Below, in pieces: positions 54,497 to 62,370 of a stretch of DNA of 64,000 bases (its first letter is position 1; each line of letters starts with the position of its first letter). Position numbers and translations under genes: made by a program. The notes under the pieces were generated by a model. The model was not told the origin of the DNA, made no database searches, and was given only the letters and a program-made list of their open reading frames with translations. The DNA comes from an uncultured Roseburia sp. (GTDB taxonomy: Bacteria; Bacillota; Clostridia; Lachnospirales; Lachnospiraceae): positions 1-64,000 of the forward strand of contig CANSSP010000003.1 of NCBI GenBank assembly GCA_947649645.1, in the 5' to 3' direction.

Positions 54497-54925
54497 TCAG
54501 GCGCCGGCATACCCGCCTTCCACAGTAACAAGATCTAATTTGTCTTTCTTCTGTTTGATCAGAATCTTAAATCTTCCGATTCCGTCTGTGTCACCGTATA
54601 CTTCACGGTAATCGATCACAAACGCACGCGGGAAGGTATACTTGCGCTCAACCAGCCCTGCCTCAATGATTTCCACCGTAACCTGACGGTACGCCGTCGC
54701 GTCTTCCGCCGGAACCATCGACCACAGGCCAAGCTGTCTGGTTGAATCAAACGGATCCCCATCCGTCGAAACCAGAATCTTGCCTTCAATCTCCAGTGAG
54801 CATCCGACATCCTTCGTCCTCGCGTTGGAATCGAGCGGGATCTCCGTCTGGAATTTCACCTTTTTCACACATTCTTTGGCAACTTCAAAACTTTCCTGTC
54901 CATCCACTTTTACGATTAATGACAT
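54497..54925 (-). CDS. Putative tail-tube/Hcp-like protein, paralogue 2
   Basis: This 142-residue protein is clearly a paralogue of the protein encoded just upstream: both have a strand-rich start (VKVDGQE / LTIDGSG), the block VKFQTEIPLDSNAR against VEFRSEIPEDSNAR, and an end with DGIGRFKILIKQKKDKLDLV. Small all-beta size, duplication and position after the putative sheath gene match the inner tube of contractile systems. In databases similar proteins often carry an uninformative name. No membrane or signal sequence is present. The start follows GGGAGG. Confidence 0.6.
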   Translation of the reverse strand: MSLIVKVDGQESFEVAKECVKKVKFQTEIPLDSNARTKDVGCSLEIEGKILVSTDGDPFDSTRQLGLWSMVPAEDATAYRQVTVEIIEAGLVERKYTFPRAFVIDYREVYGDTDGIGRFKILIKQKKDKLDLVTVEGGYAGA

Positions 54926-54939
54926 CTGCTGTACCTCCC

Positions 54940-55365
54940 TTACTGGCTGAATCCGCCTTCAATGGTTGTCTGATCCGTCAGGTCCTTCTTCTGCTTTACG
55001 TGCAGATAGAACGTACCCACGCCCGTCTCATCGTCCTGCTCCTCACTGTACTCCATCACAAACGCGTTGGGCAGCGTAAACTGGCGTACAATCTGTCCGG
55101 CAGCGACAACGTCAACCTGTACTTTGCGGTAGCAGTCCGCCGAATCGCTCGGCACCACACTCCACTGTGCCAGATTTACGGTAGAATCCTCCGCCTCTGC
55201 GCCAAGGGAGAACAGCATCTTACCCCAGATTTTCATCGCGGCGCCATTGTCAGTCGCCCTCGCATTGGAATCCTCCGGTATCTCAGAGCGAAACTCAACA
55301 TTCGTGACGCATCTCTCACTCAAATTTACCGGGCCGGAACCGTCAATTGTCAATCTGAAACCCAT
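54940..55365 (-). CDS. Putative tail-tube/Hcp-like protein, paralogue 1
   Basis: This 141-residue protein, first of the pair, starts at the third in-frame ATG (MGFRLTIDG) because the GGAGG site lies between the first two ATG codons. It shares the SEIPEDSNAR block and the GVGTFYLHVKQKKDLTDQTT end with the next gene. The predicted fold is mostly beta, as in Hcp and phage tube proteins. It lies 40 bp after the putative sheath gene. Two slightly different tube-like subunits may form different parts of the tube (body and tip) or a mixed tube. Confidence 0.6.
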   Translation of the reverse strand: MGFRLTIDGSGPVNLSERCVTNVEFRSEIPEDSNARATDNGAAMKIWGKMLFSLGAEAEDSTVNLAQWSVVPSDSADCYRKVQVDVVAAGQIVRQFTLPNAFVMEYSEEQDDETGVGTFYLHVKQKKDLTDQTTIEGGFSQ

Positions 55366-55405
55366 ATCCATTTCCTCCATTCATATTGATTTTTGTTGCT
55401 TTGGT

Positions 55406-57586
55406 TTATCTTGAAGATAAACGGTTAATCTGAACCTCAAGATTCCTCGGACTGCCGTTAAAGGAGATCGTCAGCTCACACACCCCGCTCACCTCATCGA
55501 TGCTGTACTCAAGACTGTCTCCCTCTGTGATGATTGCGTTCAGACAATCCTTTTTTGCAAGCCATCTGCTTTTCTGGCTCTGCGGATTGTTGGAAAAGAA
55601 ATTCTTTATATTATCCTCTTTAAAATCACTTGTCACATACCTTAAAATCCGCTCAATATATGTCGTGACCTGTGTTTTATAAACCGCCTCATAAGTAGAA
55701 CTGTCCGGATCATAGAGCAGATTTCTGGCCTTATATACCGTAATATTCGTGATGTTCTCACCGTTTAGCGAAGCGTTCTCCGATGCAAAAACCCATCCGA
55801 AGTTTTTCTGATTGATCTGCGATTTGATACTGTTTGTAAAACCGGTAATCTCCTTTGGCATCGTCGTATAAGCCAGAAGCGAATTGTTCGCCGCTTCAAT
55901 ATCAAAACGCACACCGGGAAGCTCACCGTATACAAGCGCCCGCGCCTTCAGAAAATGATCTTTTAAAAACTCGGGACACTGGCACGCCGCCCGGAATCCC
56001 GCCGCAACATATGCGCCGCCTATGTAAACACCCTCAATCCACAGACGCATTACATCTTCTTTTGCCTCGGAGAGTTGTGCGCCGTTGTCCGAAACTTTCA
56101 TTTTACTGTCCAGCATAACGCCCGATTTGTTTTTCGGAATAACCGTAAAGTTGGGCAGGACCGGAATTGCAAATTCACTGAACGGTTTTCCTGTCAGCGG
56201 CGCGCATTTATCGATCATTTTCTCAATACCTTCCGCCGCAACCGCGTTGAATGTGGTTTCTTCGCGGTTCTCAAAAGAGAAAAATGTCTCAATCCGGTAG
56301 TCCTTCAGCACATCCAGAAGCGTCGCAAGCGCTTCCATACTGTACACGTCCGTACTGACTTTTTTGACATTTCCTTTAAAGCGTTCACGCTGTATTTTAT
56401 TCGTCACATTCTGGCTCCAGGCGACGTTCGGATAAATCGCATACCAGATTGTATCGTTAAAATTGTTTTTACTGTTCGTCGTATTCAGATACGTGATCAG
56501 GCGCGGAAGATTGGCGCTCTTTGCCAGCATCTCCGGAGATATGTTGGCCACCACAAGCGTGGGCTTCATACCTCTTGACTTTGTCTGATACTGCTCAAAA
56601 AACATCCGGATTCCAAGCAGCCGCTCGAGGAGCGGTTTTACCACTTTTATAAAGTTATCCTTGGATGTTCGGTAAAAATCAAGATAACTGTTATAATTTG
56701 CCACCTCTGTCTCCACATCGATCTCACTCTGCTGTGTCGACGCAAGCGGACAGAAGGTGCGCACCACCAGGTTCTGCACATAAGTATTCGGATTGTCGTT
56801 CACCGCCTGATAATCCTCGCGGATTACCTCCATCAGACCGGTATTGACATTGTCGTCCAGGGTCGCCAGCGCCGTCGTGTCCGTTTTTGGCGCTTCGAGA
56901 ACTTTCAGCTCTCCGCCGTCCCCCAGCGAAAGATATCCCGGAACAACGGCCTGCCCTCCGTTCTGCTGCTCTCCGCCCCCGAGAAGCAGCCTCGTCTTGA
57001 TATCTTCAATCGCAAGCGGCAGCATGGCCATGACGTTGTTATAATTTTTGCTGGCATCCTCAAACAGAAGATTCAGCTTATCACCCATGTCAAGCTTCTG
57101 GGGATCCCCTTCCTCAAGCTCGGAATACTTTTTATAATTGTACTGAATCTCTTTTCTCACCTGTCTGATATCTTCCATAACCTTTTTCGGTGATATCATT
57201 TCCAGTACTTTTTCAAAACTGAACTCGACATTCATCAGTCCCTGCGCTTTTCTGGACCGCATCACGGACAGGATGGCCTGCTGAAAATTCTCGGATTCAT
57301 TGACATGAATCGGCGTCAGCATGGATTCCGGAATATTCTCCGGCTTTTCCAGCGTGTACTTAACGGACTGTGATGCCGCATCAAAAAACGACCACACCAC
57401 CGGCGTAAACTTCCGCTCTACCTCCTCGTAACTGCGGCACTCCAGATACTGATTGATTTCCTTCATCTTGTCATCGTCCAGGCTGTCAATGCCTTTTACG
57501 TCGCCCACAAGCGTGAGCAGATCCAGCTGCTGCGGATTGATGACATCCAGAAGAAGCGTCCGGTTCGTCTGATTGATGATCTCCAT
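55406..57586 (-). CDS. Putative contractile sheath protein
   Basis: This 726-residue soluble protein has no recognised enzymatic motif. It has a long helical middle (about 140-350) with ASTQQSEIDVETEVANYNSY, a mixed part (about 370-600) with VYIGGAYVAAGFRAACQCPE, and a C-terminal end of helices (TTYIERILRYVTSDFKEDNI) followed by a final strand pair (CELTISFNGSPRNLEVQINR). This end resembles the C-terminal segment of phage and type VI sheath proteins. The size fits a TssB-TssC-like fusion. Position directly before two tube-like genes supports it. The assignment is inferred, not shown by a search. Confidence 0.55.
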   Translation of the reverse strand: MEIINQTNRTLLLDVINPQQLDLLTLVGDVKGIDSLDDDKMKEINQYLECRSYEEVERKFTPVVWSFFDAASQSVKYTLEKPENIPESMLTPIHVNESENFQQAILSVMRSRKAQGLMNVEFSFEKVLEMISPKKVMEDIRQVRKEIQYNYKKYSELEEGDPQKLDMGDKLNLLFEDASKNYNNVMAMLPLAIEDIKTRLLLGGGEQQNGGQAVVPGYLSLGDGGELKVLEAPKTDTTALATLDDNVNTGLMEVIREDYQAVNDNPNTYVQNLVVRTFCPLASTQQSEIDVETEVANYNSYLDFYRTSKDNFIKVVKPLLERLLGIRMFFEQYQTKSRGMKPTLVVANISPEMLAKSANLPRLITYLNTTNSKNNFNDTIWYAIYPNVAWSQNVTNKIQRERFKGNVKKVSTDVYSMEALATLLDVLKDYRIETFFSFENREETTFNAVAAEGIEKMIDKCAPLTGKPFSEFAIPVLPNFTVIPKNKSGVMLDSKMKVSDNGAQLSEAKEDVMRLWIEGVYIGGAYVAAGFRAACQCPEFLKDHFLKARALVYGELPGVRFDIEAANNSLLAYTTMPKEITGFTNSIKSQINQKNFGWVFASENASLNGENITNITVYKARNLLYDPDSSTYEAVYKTQVTTYIERILRYVTSDFKEDNIKNFFSNNPQSQKSRWLAKKDCLNAIITEGDSLEYSIDEVSGVCELTISFNGSPRNLEVQINRLSSR

Positions 57587-57611
57587 ATTTTTCTCGCTCC
57601 TTTATTTATAC

Positions 57612-59447
57612 TCATGTCCCCTGTCTCTCGGACGGCATTAACTCTTTATACTGCAGCATCAGCTCGCTGGTCTCATCCTCAAACGTGATATCCACCTTCT
57701 CCTCCGGAACCAGAAGATAACTTTTCTTTTTCATAAGAATCTCCCTGTTTTTCATCACGGTACCGTCGGAATTGTTCGTCAGGATAACACACCGGTCCGC
57801 CCCCGGCTTAAAATAAATCGTCTCCGCCCCCGCAAACCGCTCTGCCACGCCGCAGCGCTCCAGCACTTCTCCAAGCGAAATCACCCTGCCCTCCGTAAGA
57901 CGGAACAGATTGTAAGACAGCGGCGGTATGTCACAGCCGTCCGGCGTCCTTGTGATATAGATATTGAGCTTCCCGGCATAACTGTATCTGCCCGGCTCCG
58001 GCCTTTCTTCCCGCGGCTCTGGCACGTTTTTATTCCCGATCCTGTGCCAGATCAGAAATAAAACGATCGCCAGTAACGCCAGAAGGAGTCCTGCTCCGGC
58101 AAACATAAGAACATACGGCGGCTCTTCTTCCTCGGGCAGCGAAGCCGGACCTGCAAGTTCCGTTTCCACGTGAGACACTCCTGTCACATTGACCGGAAGT
58201 CCGGAATAATCCATCCTGGCCTTAAGCCCGCCCGTCTTCTCCACGGTGCGCGTAAGCGTCAGCTGTCCGGCGCGCAGCGAAGCCTCTTCCTGCTCCCCGT
58301 TTACTGTGACTTTAAATTTTCTGTGCTCAAACGTCTGCTCAGTCCACAGCTGTATATCCTGATTGTCCAGGTCATAAAATGTATAGACAACTTCTGCTGT
58401 CCGGTGATAAGCTGTCGCATCCTCATCCTCCGGAACTACATCTGTATAAAACACTTCTGCTTTTGGGATAACCCGGTATTCCGGAACGACATTAATCCGT
58501 ACCTGACTGCCTGCAGTCCCCGTGAAACGGATAGAAAGCTTTGTCCCGTACGGATCCTTCAGCTCAATCAGCGAATATCTGCCGCCGTTCACCTGATTCG
58601 CGCTCTCTGCCTGGAAATTGGTACTGAGATTTTGTATCGGCGCTGTACTTGTGAGGAGAATCCTCACTTTATCTGCATGTGCATACGGCAGGTCTGCCGA
58701 AATGTTTTCCGTTTCGCCGTCCGCATCCACAATTGCAAGCGTCGACTGCCGTATCTGAAGTTCCTCGTTCAGAATCGTATCGATTGCACTCTGAATCCCA
58801 AACGCCTGCGGCGTATAATACGTTCCGCCGCCGGTGCGCTCCGCCGCTTCAAAAATGGAATTGTCCATATCCTCCATCCCGCCGCCCAGACCGACAACAT
58901 GAATCCGTATCCCCGCTTTCTCTGCTTTTTCCACGGCTTCCGCATACATCCGGCGCGACTCGTTCGTCCCCGCGTCATCCTCCATCAGAATCTCGCCGTC
59001 CGAGAGCAGTACGATATGTTTACCCCCGCCCCCTTCTGACTTTAAATATTCCGTCGCAAGCGAAAGACCGGCCCCCGCGTTGCTGTATCCCGTGTATGCA
59101 GCCTGTTCCGCCAGCTCCATAATACGGCTTCGCTGTCCGCTCTCCAGGGGAGCGCACTCCGCCGCAATGTCCGAATTGTACGCCACAAACCCGGTTCTGT
59201 AATTTGTAGGAAGTGTATAGACAAACTGCGCAATGCTGTCAATGGCAAGTCGTTCGGGATCATTTTCCTTCATGCTGCTGCTCGTATCAAGCAGAAACAG
59301 AACGGTATTCCTGTCGTCCTGCGTCTCTTTTGCGTCGACTGGAAGGCAAAAAAATATAGACAGAAGTATACCTGTCAATAATAAAGAGAACTGTATATGA
59401 CGCCGTATTTCCTTTCTGCTTCCCGTCCAGTTTCCAGTTAATTTCAT
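57612..59447 (-). CDS. VWA-domain membrane protein with C-terminal FHA-like domain
   Basis: This 611-residue protein has a signal peptide or anchor (about 18-38), an extracytoplasmic von Willebrand A domain with the MIDAS motif DTSSSM (about 54-59), then a beta-rich stretch, a membrane helix at about 445-467, and a cytoplasmic C-terminal region (about 485-600) that looks FHA-like. It may link outside signals or wall contact to the phospho-signalling proteins encoded downstream. It is the first gene after the promoter. The ATG at 59447 was preferred because a GGGA site precedes it; the longest frame starts at a GTG at 59516 with no site. Confidence 0.8.
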   Translation of the reverse strand: MKLTGNWTGSRKEIRRHIQFSLLLTGILLSIFFCLPVDAKETQDDRNTVLFLLDTSSSMKENDPERLAIDSIAQFVYTLPTNYRTGFVAYNSDIAAECAPLESGQRSRIMELAEQAAYTGYSNAGAGLSLATEYLKSEGGGGKHIVLLSDGEILMEDDAGTNESRRMYAEAVEKAEKAGIRIHVVGLGGGMEDMDNSIFEAAERTGGGTYYTPQAFGIQSAIDTILNEELQIRQSTLAIVDADGETENISADLPYAHADKVRILLTSTAPIQNLSTNFQAESANQVNGGRYSLIELKDPYGTKLSIRFTGTAGSQVRINVVPEYRVIPKAEVFYTDVVPEDEDATAYHRTAEVVYTFYDLDNQDIQLWTEQTFEHRKFKVTVNGEQEEASLRAGQLTLTRTVEKTGGLKARMDYSGLPVNVTGVSHVETELAGPASLPEEEEPPYVLMFAGAGLLLALLAIVLFLIWHRIGNKNVPEPREERPEPGRYSYAGKLNIYITRTPDGCDIPPLSYNLFRLTEGRVISLGEVLERCGVAERFAGAETIYFKPGADRCVILTNNSDGTVMKNREILMKKKSYLLVPEEKVDITFEDETSELMLQYKELMPSERQGT

Positions 59448-59532
59448 TTCACATCCCACAGTTTCTGAAATATTTGTAGTATCAGACATATTTTTACATT
59501 TTTCTACACTTTTCACAAGGAATTATTGGTGT

Positions 59533-59560
59533 ATTTTACAGGAACTATAGTTCCTGTCAC
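59533..59560 (-). promoter_or_regulatory. Promoter of the injection-system operon with a palindromic operator
   Basis: On the minus strand, GTGACA (59555-59560) as -35 and TAAAAT (59533-59538) as -10 are 16 bp apart, and both differ from consensus at one position. The spacer is filled by the perfect 20-bp palindrome ACAGGAACTATAGTTCCTGT (59538-59557). A dimeric repressor bound there would block RNA polymerase. The VWA gene starts 85 bp downstream. No regulator gene is adjacent. Confidence 0.75.
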
Positions 59561-59585
59561 CCTGAAACAAATCAGACAACAAAAA

Positions 59586-59614
59586 AAGGCACCGGCGGAT
59601 ACCGCCAATGCCTT
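59586..59614 (-). terminator. Intrinsic terminator of the GH88 gene
   Basis: On the minus strand the hairpin AAGGCATTGGCGG-TAT-CCGCCGGTGCCTT is followed by a T-run. It separates the GH88 gene from the injection-system promoter 30 bp further on. Confidence 0.88.
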
Positions 59615-59734
59615 CTGTCTTATTGTACTTTATATGTCATTTTTGTCCGGGAATTTCTCCGGATACCCGGCATCTCCATCCCGCTTTCTGCAGAAAGATT
59701 GTAAACTGCCGGAAGTTATCCAAAAACCCTGGCA

Positions 59735-60949
59735 TTACCACTCAAACAAATCCTTTCCCTTCAGGCGCAGAATGGCCTCGATAAAGAAGTAATCGCCATA
59801 GATGATAGGCACTTCTGTGTTCTCGCCGGTCGGATCATGGTAGAAAAACGTACCGCCGGTGGTGATGGCATCCCGCTTTGGATCCCAGTCCGCAAACCTG
59901 GCATCACACGCCCGCAGAATGCGGTATGCCGCATTGGTGTAGAACCGTGCCTCATTTTCATCCACATGGCCCGCAATCTCCAGCAGACCGCATACGGTGC
60001 ACATGGCAGCGGTGGAGTCATATTTCAGCGGCTCGGCGGGCTGACGGTAATCGACCAGAGGCAGCCAGTCACTGACAGCCATGTTGGCAATGCTGTAGTG
60101 AGCGCACTGCTTGGCCGTATCCAGGAAAGACATATCGCCCGTGTGACGGTAGCTTAACGCAAAACCATACACCGCCCAGGACTGGCCTCTGCTCCAGGAT
60201 GACCCCTGTTTATAGCCCTGGCCGGCAGGGTTGGTAAGATACTCGCCGGTATCCGGGTCGAAAGCCACGATATGATTACAGCTTCCGTCAGGCCGGACAA
60301 TGTACTGCTGCGCCGTTCTGGCATGGCTGACCGCAATCTTGGCAAAACGTGGGTCGTCCAGCTCCTGAGACGCCCAGTAAAGCAGAGGCAGGTTCATCAT
60401 ACAGTCGATAATCATCCAGCCCCGGATGTCGCCGCCTCCCATCATCTCAGACATCCGGTTATGACGCGGCCCCGGCCAGGCGCGGATAAATCGCCCGTCG
60501 AGATTATAGCGGGAGGCCAGTTCGCTCGCGGCCAGAAGCCCGCGGCGCCTTGCCTGCACATTTCCGGTTTTGCGGTAGTTGGCAACAGAGGACTGCAGGA
60601 ACAGAAATCCCAGATCATGCCCCACCGACTCCGGATCTCCCAGCACTTCCTCCAGCCGCTCTTCCACCCCCACCGCGGCGGTCTTATATGCCTCATCACC
60701 AGTTGCCTCATACATCTGCCAGAGCATCCCCGGCCAGAATCCGTTGGTCCAGAAGCTGACATGGGTACCGCCATCCGGCGTTTTTCCCCAGGGCGTTTCT
60801 GTGATATCGTGATACTTTCCGTCCGCGCCGGTGGTGTAGGGAATATTGCTCCCCACCCGCTCGCACTGCGCCTTCATCTTGACCAGCAGTTTGTCAAATA
60901 CCTGGTCCAGCCACTCCTGATCAGAGCACTTTGTCGTTCTCTCTTCCAT
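59735..60949 (-). CDS. GH88 unsaturated uronyl hydrolase
   Basis: This 404-residue protein matches glycoside hydrolase family 88, which hydrates and cleaves unsaturated glucuronyl residues released by polysaccharide lyases from glycosaminoglycans. The two key aspartates are visible as Asp112 (GHDLGFLF) and Asp182 (MIIDCMMNLPLL), in the typical six-helix barrel order, with SSWSRGQSWAVYGFA further on. No signal peptide is present, so it acts in the cytoplasm on imported disaccharides. The ATG follows GAGGAGG. It is alone, with no lyase or transporter beside it. Confidence 0.95.
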   Translation of the reverse strand: MEERTTKCSDQEWLDQVFDKLLVKMKAQCERVGSNIPYTTGADGKYHDITETPWGKTPDGGTHVSFWTNGFWPGMLWQMYEATGDEAYKTAAVGVEERLEEVLGDPESVGHDLGFLFLQSSVANYRKTGNVQARRRGLLAASELASRYNLDGRFIRAWPGPRHNRMSEMMGGGDIRGWMIIDCMMNLPLLYWASQELDDPRFAKIAVSHARTAQQYIVRPDGSCNHIVAFDPDTGEYLTNPAGQGYKQGSSWSRGQSWAVYGFALSYRHTGDMSFLDTAKQCAHYSIANMAVSDWLPLVDYRQPAEPLKYDSTAAMCTVCGLLEIAGHVDENEARFYTNAAYRILRACDARFADWDPKRDAITTGGTFFYHDPTGENTEVPIIYGDYFFIEAILRLKGKDLFEW

Positions 60950-61022
60950 TCAGAGCCCTCCTCATTTTACATATTAAACAAAGATCACAGCCATGATATC
61001 GTTCGTTTTCGTTAATATGTAC

Positions 61023-61031
61023 ATTATAACA
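61023..61031 (-). promoter_or_regulatory. Extended -10 promoter of the GH88 gene
   Basis: The minus strand reads TGTTATAAT, an extended -10 box, about 74 nt before the GH88 start. The downstream leader contains a repeated AACGAA motif that might be an operator. Confidence 0.5.
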
Positions 61032-61124
61032 TGAGTTCTCACCTGTTTCCTCGCATATTGACGCGCAAATCTTGCAAATGCTCTACTTTTTATCAGGCAG
61101 ATAAGGTCTCTGAATTTCGTTATT

Positions 61125-61589
61125 TTAAGCCTCCCCTTTAAAAACAAACAATTTACTGATCACATAATTCAACAAAATCACCACAATCTGGGCGATTACT
61201 TTTACCGTCATACTGTCAAAGCCAAGCCATGTGATAAACACCAGCAGAATCCCCTCCTCCACCGCGAGTGTCGCCAGGCGCCCCGACATAAAGAGCAGAA
61301 TTTCTTTCACCACCCCGGCCACAGTGGAACTCGTCTTCGCAAACACCCACGTCCGGTTTGTAAGGTATGCGGCCAGGACAGCCAGCACCCACGAAAACAG
61401 GTTGGCGATCAGCTCGTTCATCCCTGCCGTCCGGTTAAAAAACGCATAGGAGACAACACTGATGACAAACGTCACCCCACCGAAAAAAAGGTATAAAAGC
61501 ACTTCTTTATGTTTTTTATAAAACGGCTCAAAAATACACAGCACAGGCAGCGCCATAAGCCGGTCAAAAATATCTCTCTTTTCCTTCAT
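61125..61589 (-). CDS. GtrA-like membrane protein
   Basis: This 154-residue protein has four predicted membrane helices and a short basic N-terminus. The pattern YLFFGGVTFVISVVSYAFFN and VLAVLAAYLTNRTWVF fits the GtrA family, whose members help lipid-linked sugars cross or modify polymers at the membrane. It is the only such gene here, without a partner glycosyltransferase, so its pathway is unknown. The start follows GGAAGGTGCAGGG at long spacing. It lies 44 bp after the V-ATPase subunit D gene and may be co-transcribed. Confidence 0.9.
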   Translation of the reverse strand: MKEKRDIFDRLMALPVLCIFEPFYKKHKEVLLYLFFGGVTFVISVVSYAFFNRTAGMNELIANLFSWVLAVLAAYLTNRTWVFAKTSSTVAGVVKEILLFMSGRLATLAVEEGILLVFITWLGFDSMTVKVIAQIVVILLNYVISKLFVFKGEA

Positions 61590-61633
61590 GTTCTACCCTG
61601 CACCTTCCGCTCCTCAGGCCTCCACAGAACCTT

Positions 61634-62263
61634 TCACATCTGCTCCGCCGCATTTTTCATTTTCTTTATCACCTTAAGCCTTGTAAATTCCTCCCGCTCC
61701 TTCTCTTCCAGATATTCCTGAATCTCCTTCACCAGTCCCTCATATCTTGGAATTGTGATATTCTGCAGCGCATTCGCCCGTTTCTGCGTCTTCTTGATAT
61801 TATAGGCAAGGCGATACGCGGAATTTTCGATTTCAGCGAGCCGGATGGTTAATTCTTTGACTTTCACAAACTGCTGACACGCTTCGTCCAGCGACATTTT
61901 GGTGTGATAAAAAGAATAAGCTGGTCTCTGCTCCTTTTTTTCATATTCCACTTTCGGAATCTCGGTGCCCATCACACTCCGCCTTTTGATGCGGATGGAA
62001 TCTTCGACCGGAACGCTCAGCGAGATCTGTTCCACCGCGTGAATGCCCATCTGGATATTCGCCTTCTGAAGCGCCCGGTAAGCATTGGTAAATGTGGTGT
62101 CGATTTCTTCCTGAATATCCGCCGCCTCCTCAATCAGGCCCATCAGCTCCCGGATCAGAATATTTCTTTTTTTATCCATAAGATCAAATCCCTGCTTTGA
62201 CAGTGCCAGAGAATTTTTTGCCAGTATCAGGTTTCCTTTTGTCGGAAATGTATTCGGATCCAT
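61634..62263 (-). CDS. ntpD: V-type ATP synthase subunit D
   Basis: This 209-residue protein is the central-stalk coiled-coil subunit of the V/A-type ATPase, which rotates inside the A3B3 head. The start (FPTKGNLILAKNSLALSKQG) and the long helical hairpin ending with EYLEEKEREEFTRLKVIKKM are typical. It lies after subunit B, in the usual order A-B-D. The ATG follows AAGGAGGAGG. In Clostridia this enzyme often works as an ion-pumping ATPase; ion type cannot be read here. Confidence 0.94.
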   Translation of the reverse strand: MDPNTFPTKGNLILAKNSLALSKQGFDLMDKKRNILIRELMGLIEEAADIQEEIDTTFTNAYRALQKANIQMGIHAVEQISLSVPVEDSIRIKRRSVMGTEIPKVEYEKKEQRPAYSFYHTKMSLDEACQQFVKVKELTIRLAEIENSAYRLAYNIKKTQKRANALQNITIPRYEGLVKEIQEYLEEKEREEFTRLKVIKKMKNAAEQM

Positions 62264-62370
62264 CCGTCCTCCTCCTTTCTGGCTTCTGCTTATCTCCCGT
62301 CTCCCCGATCAGACTGCAGCCGGCAAAATGCAGATCGGATCGGGATACGGATCCCTCGGCTCCCGGACGA

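Noticed and set aside
30934-59447. Classical Gram-negative type VI secretion system or a prophage
   Set aside because: No TssJ, TssL, TssM, ClpV, TssB or TssC motifs are seen, and there are no capsid, terminase, portal, integrase or lysis-holin genes. The FHA, PP2C, VWA and chaperone genes do not fit a prophage.
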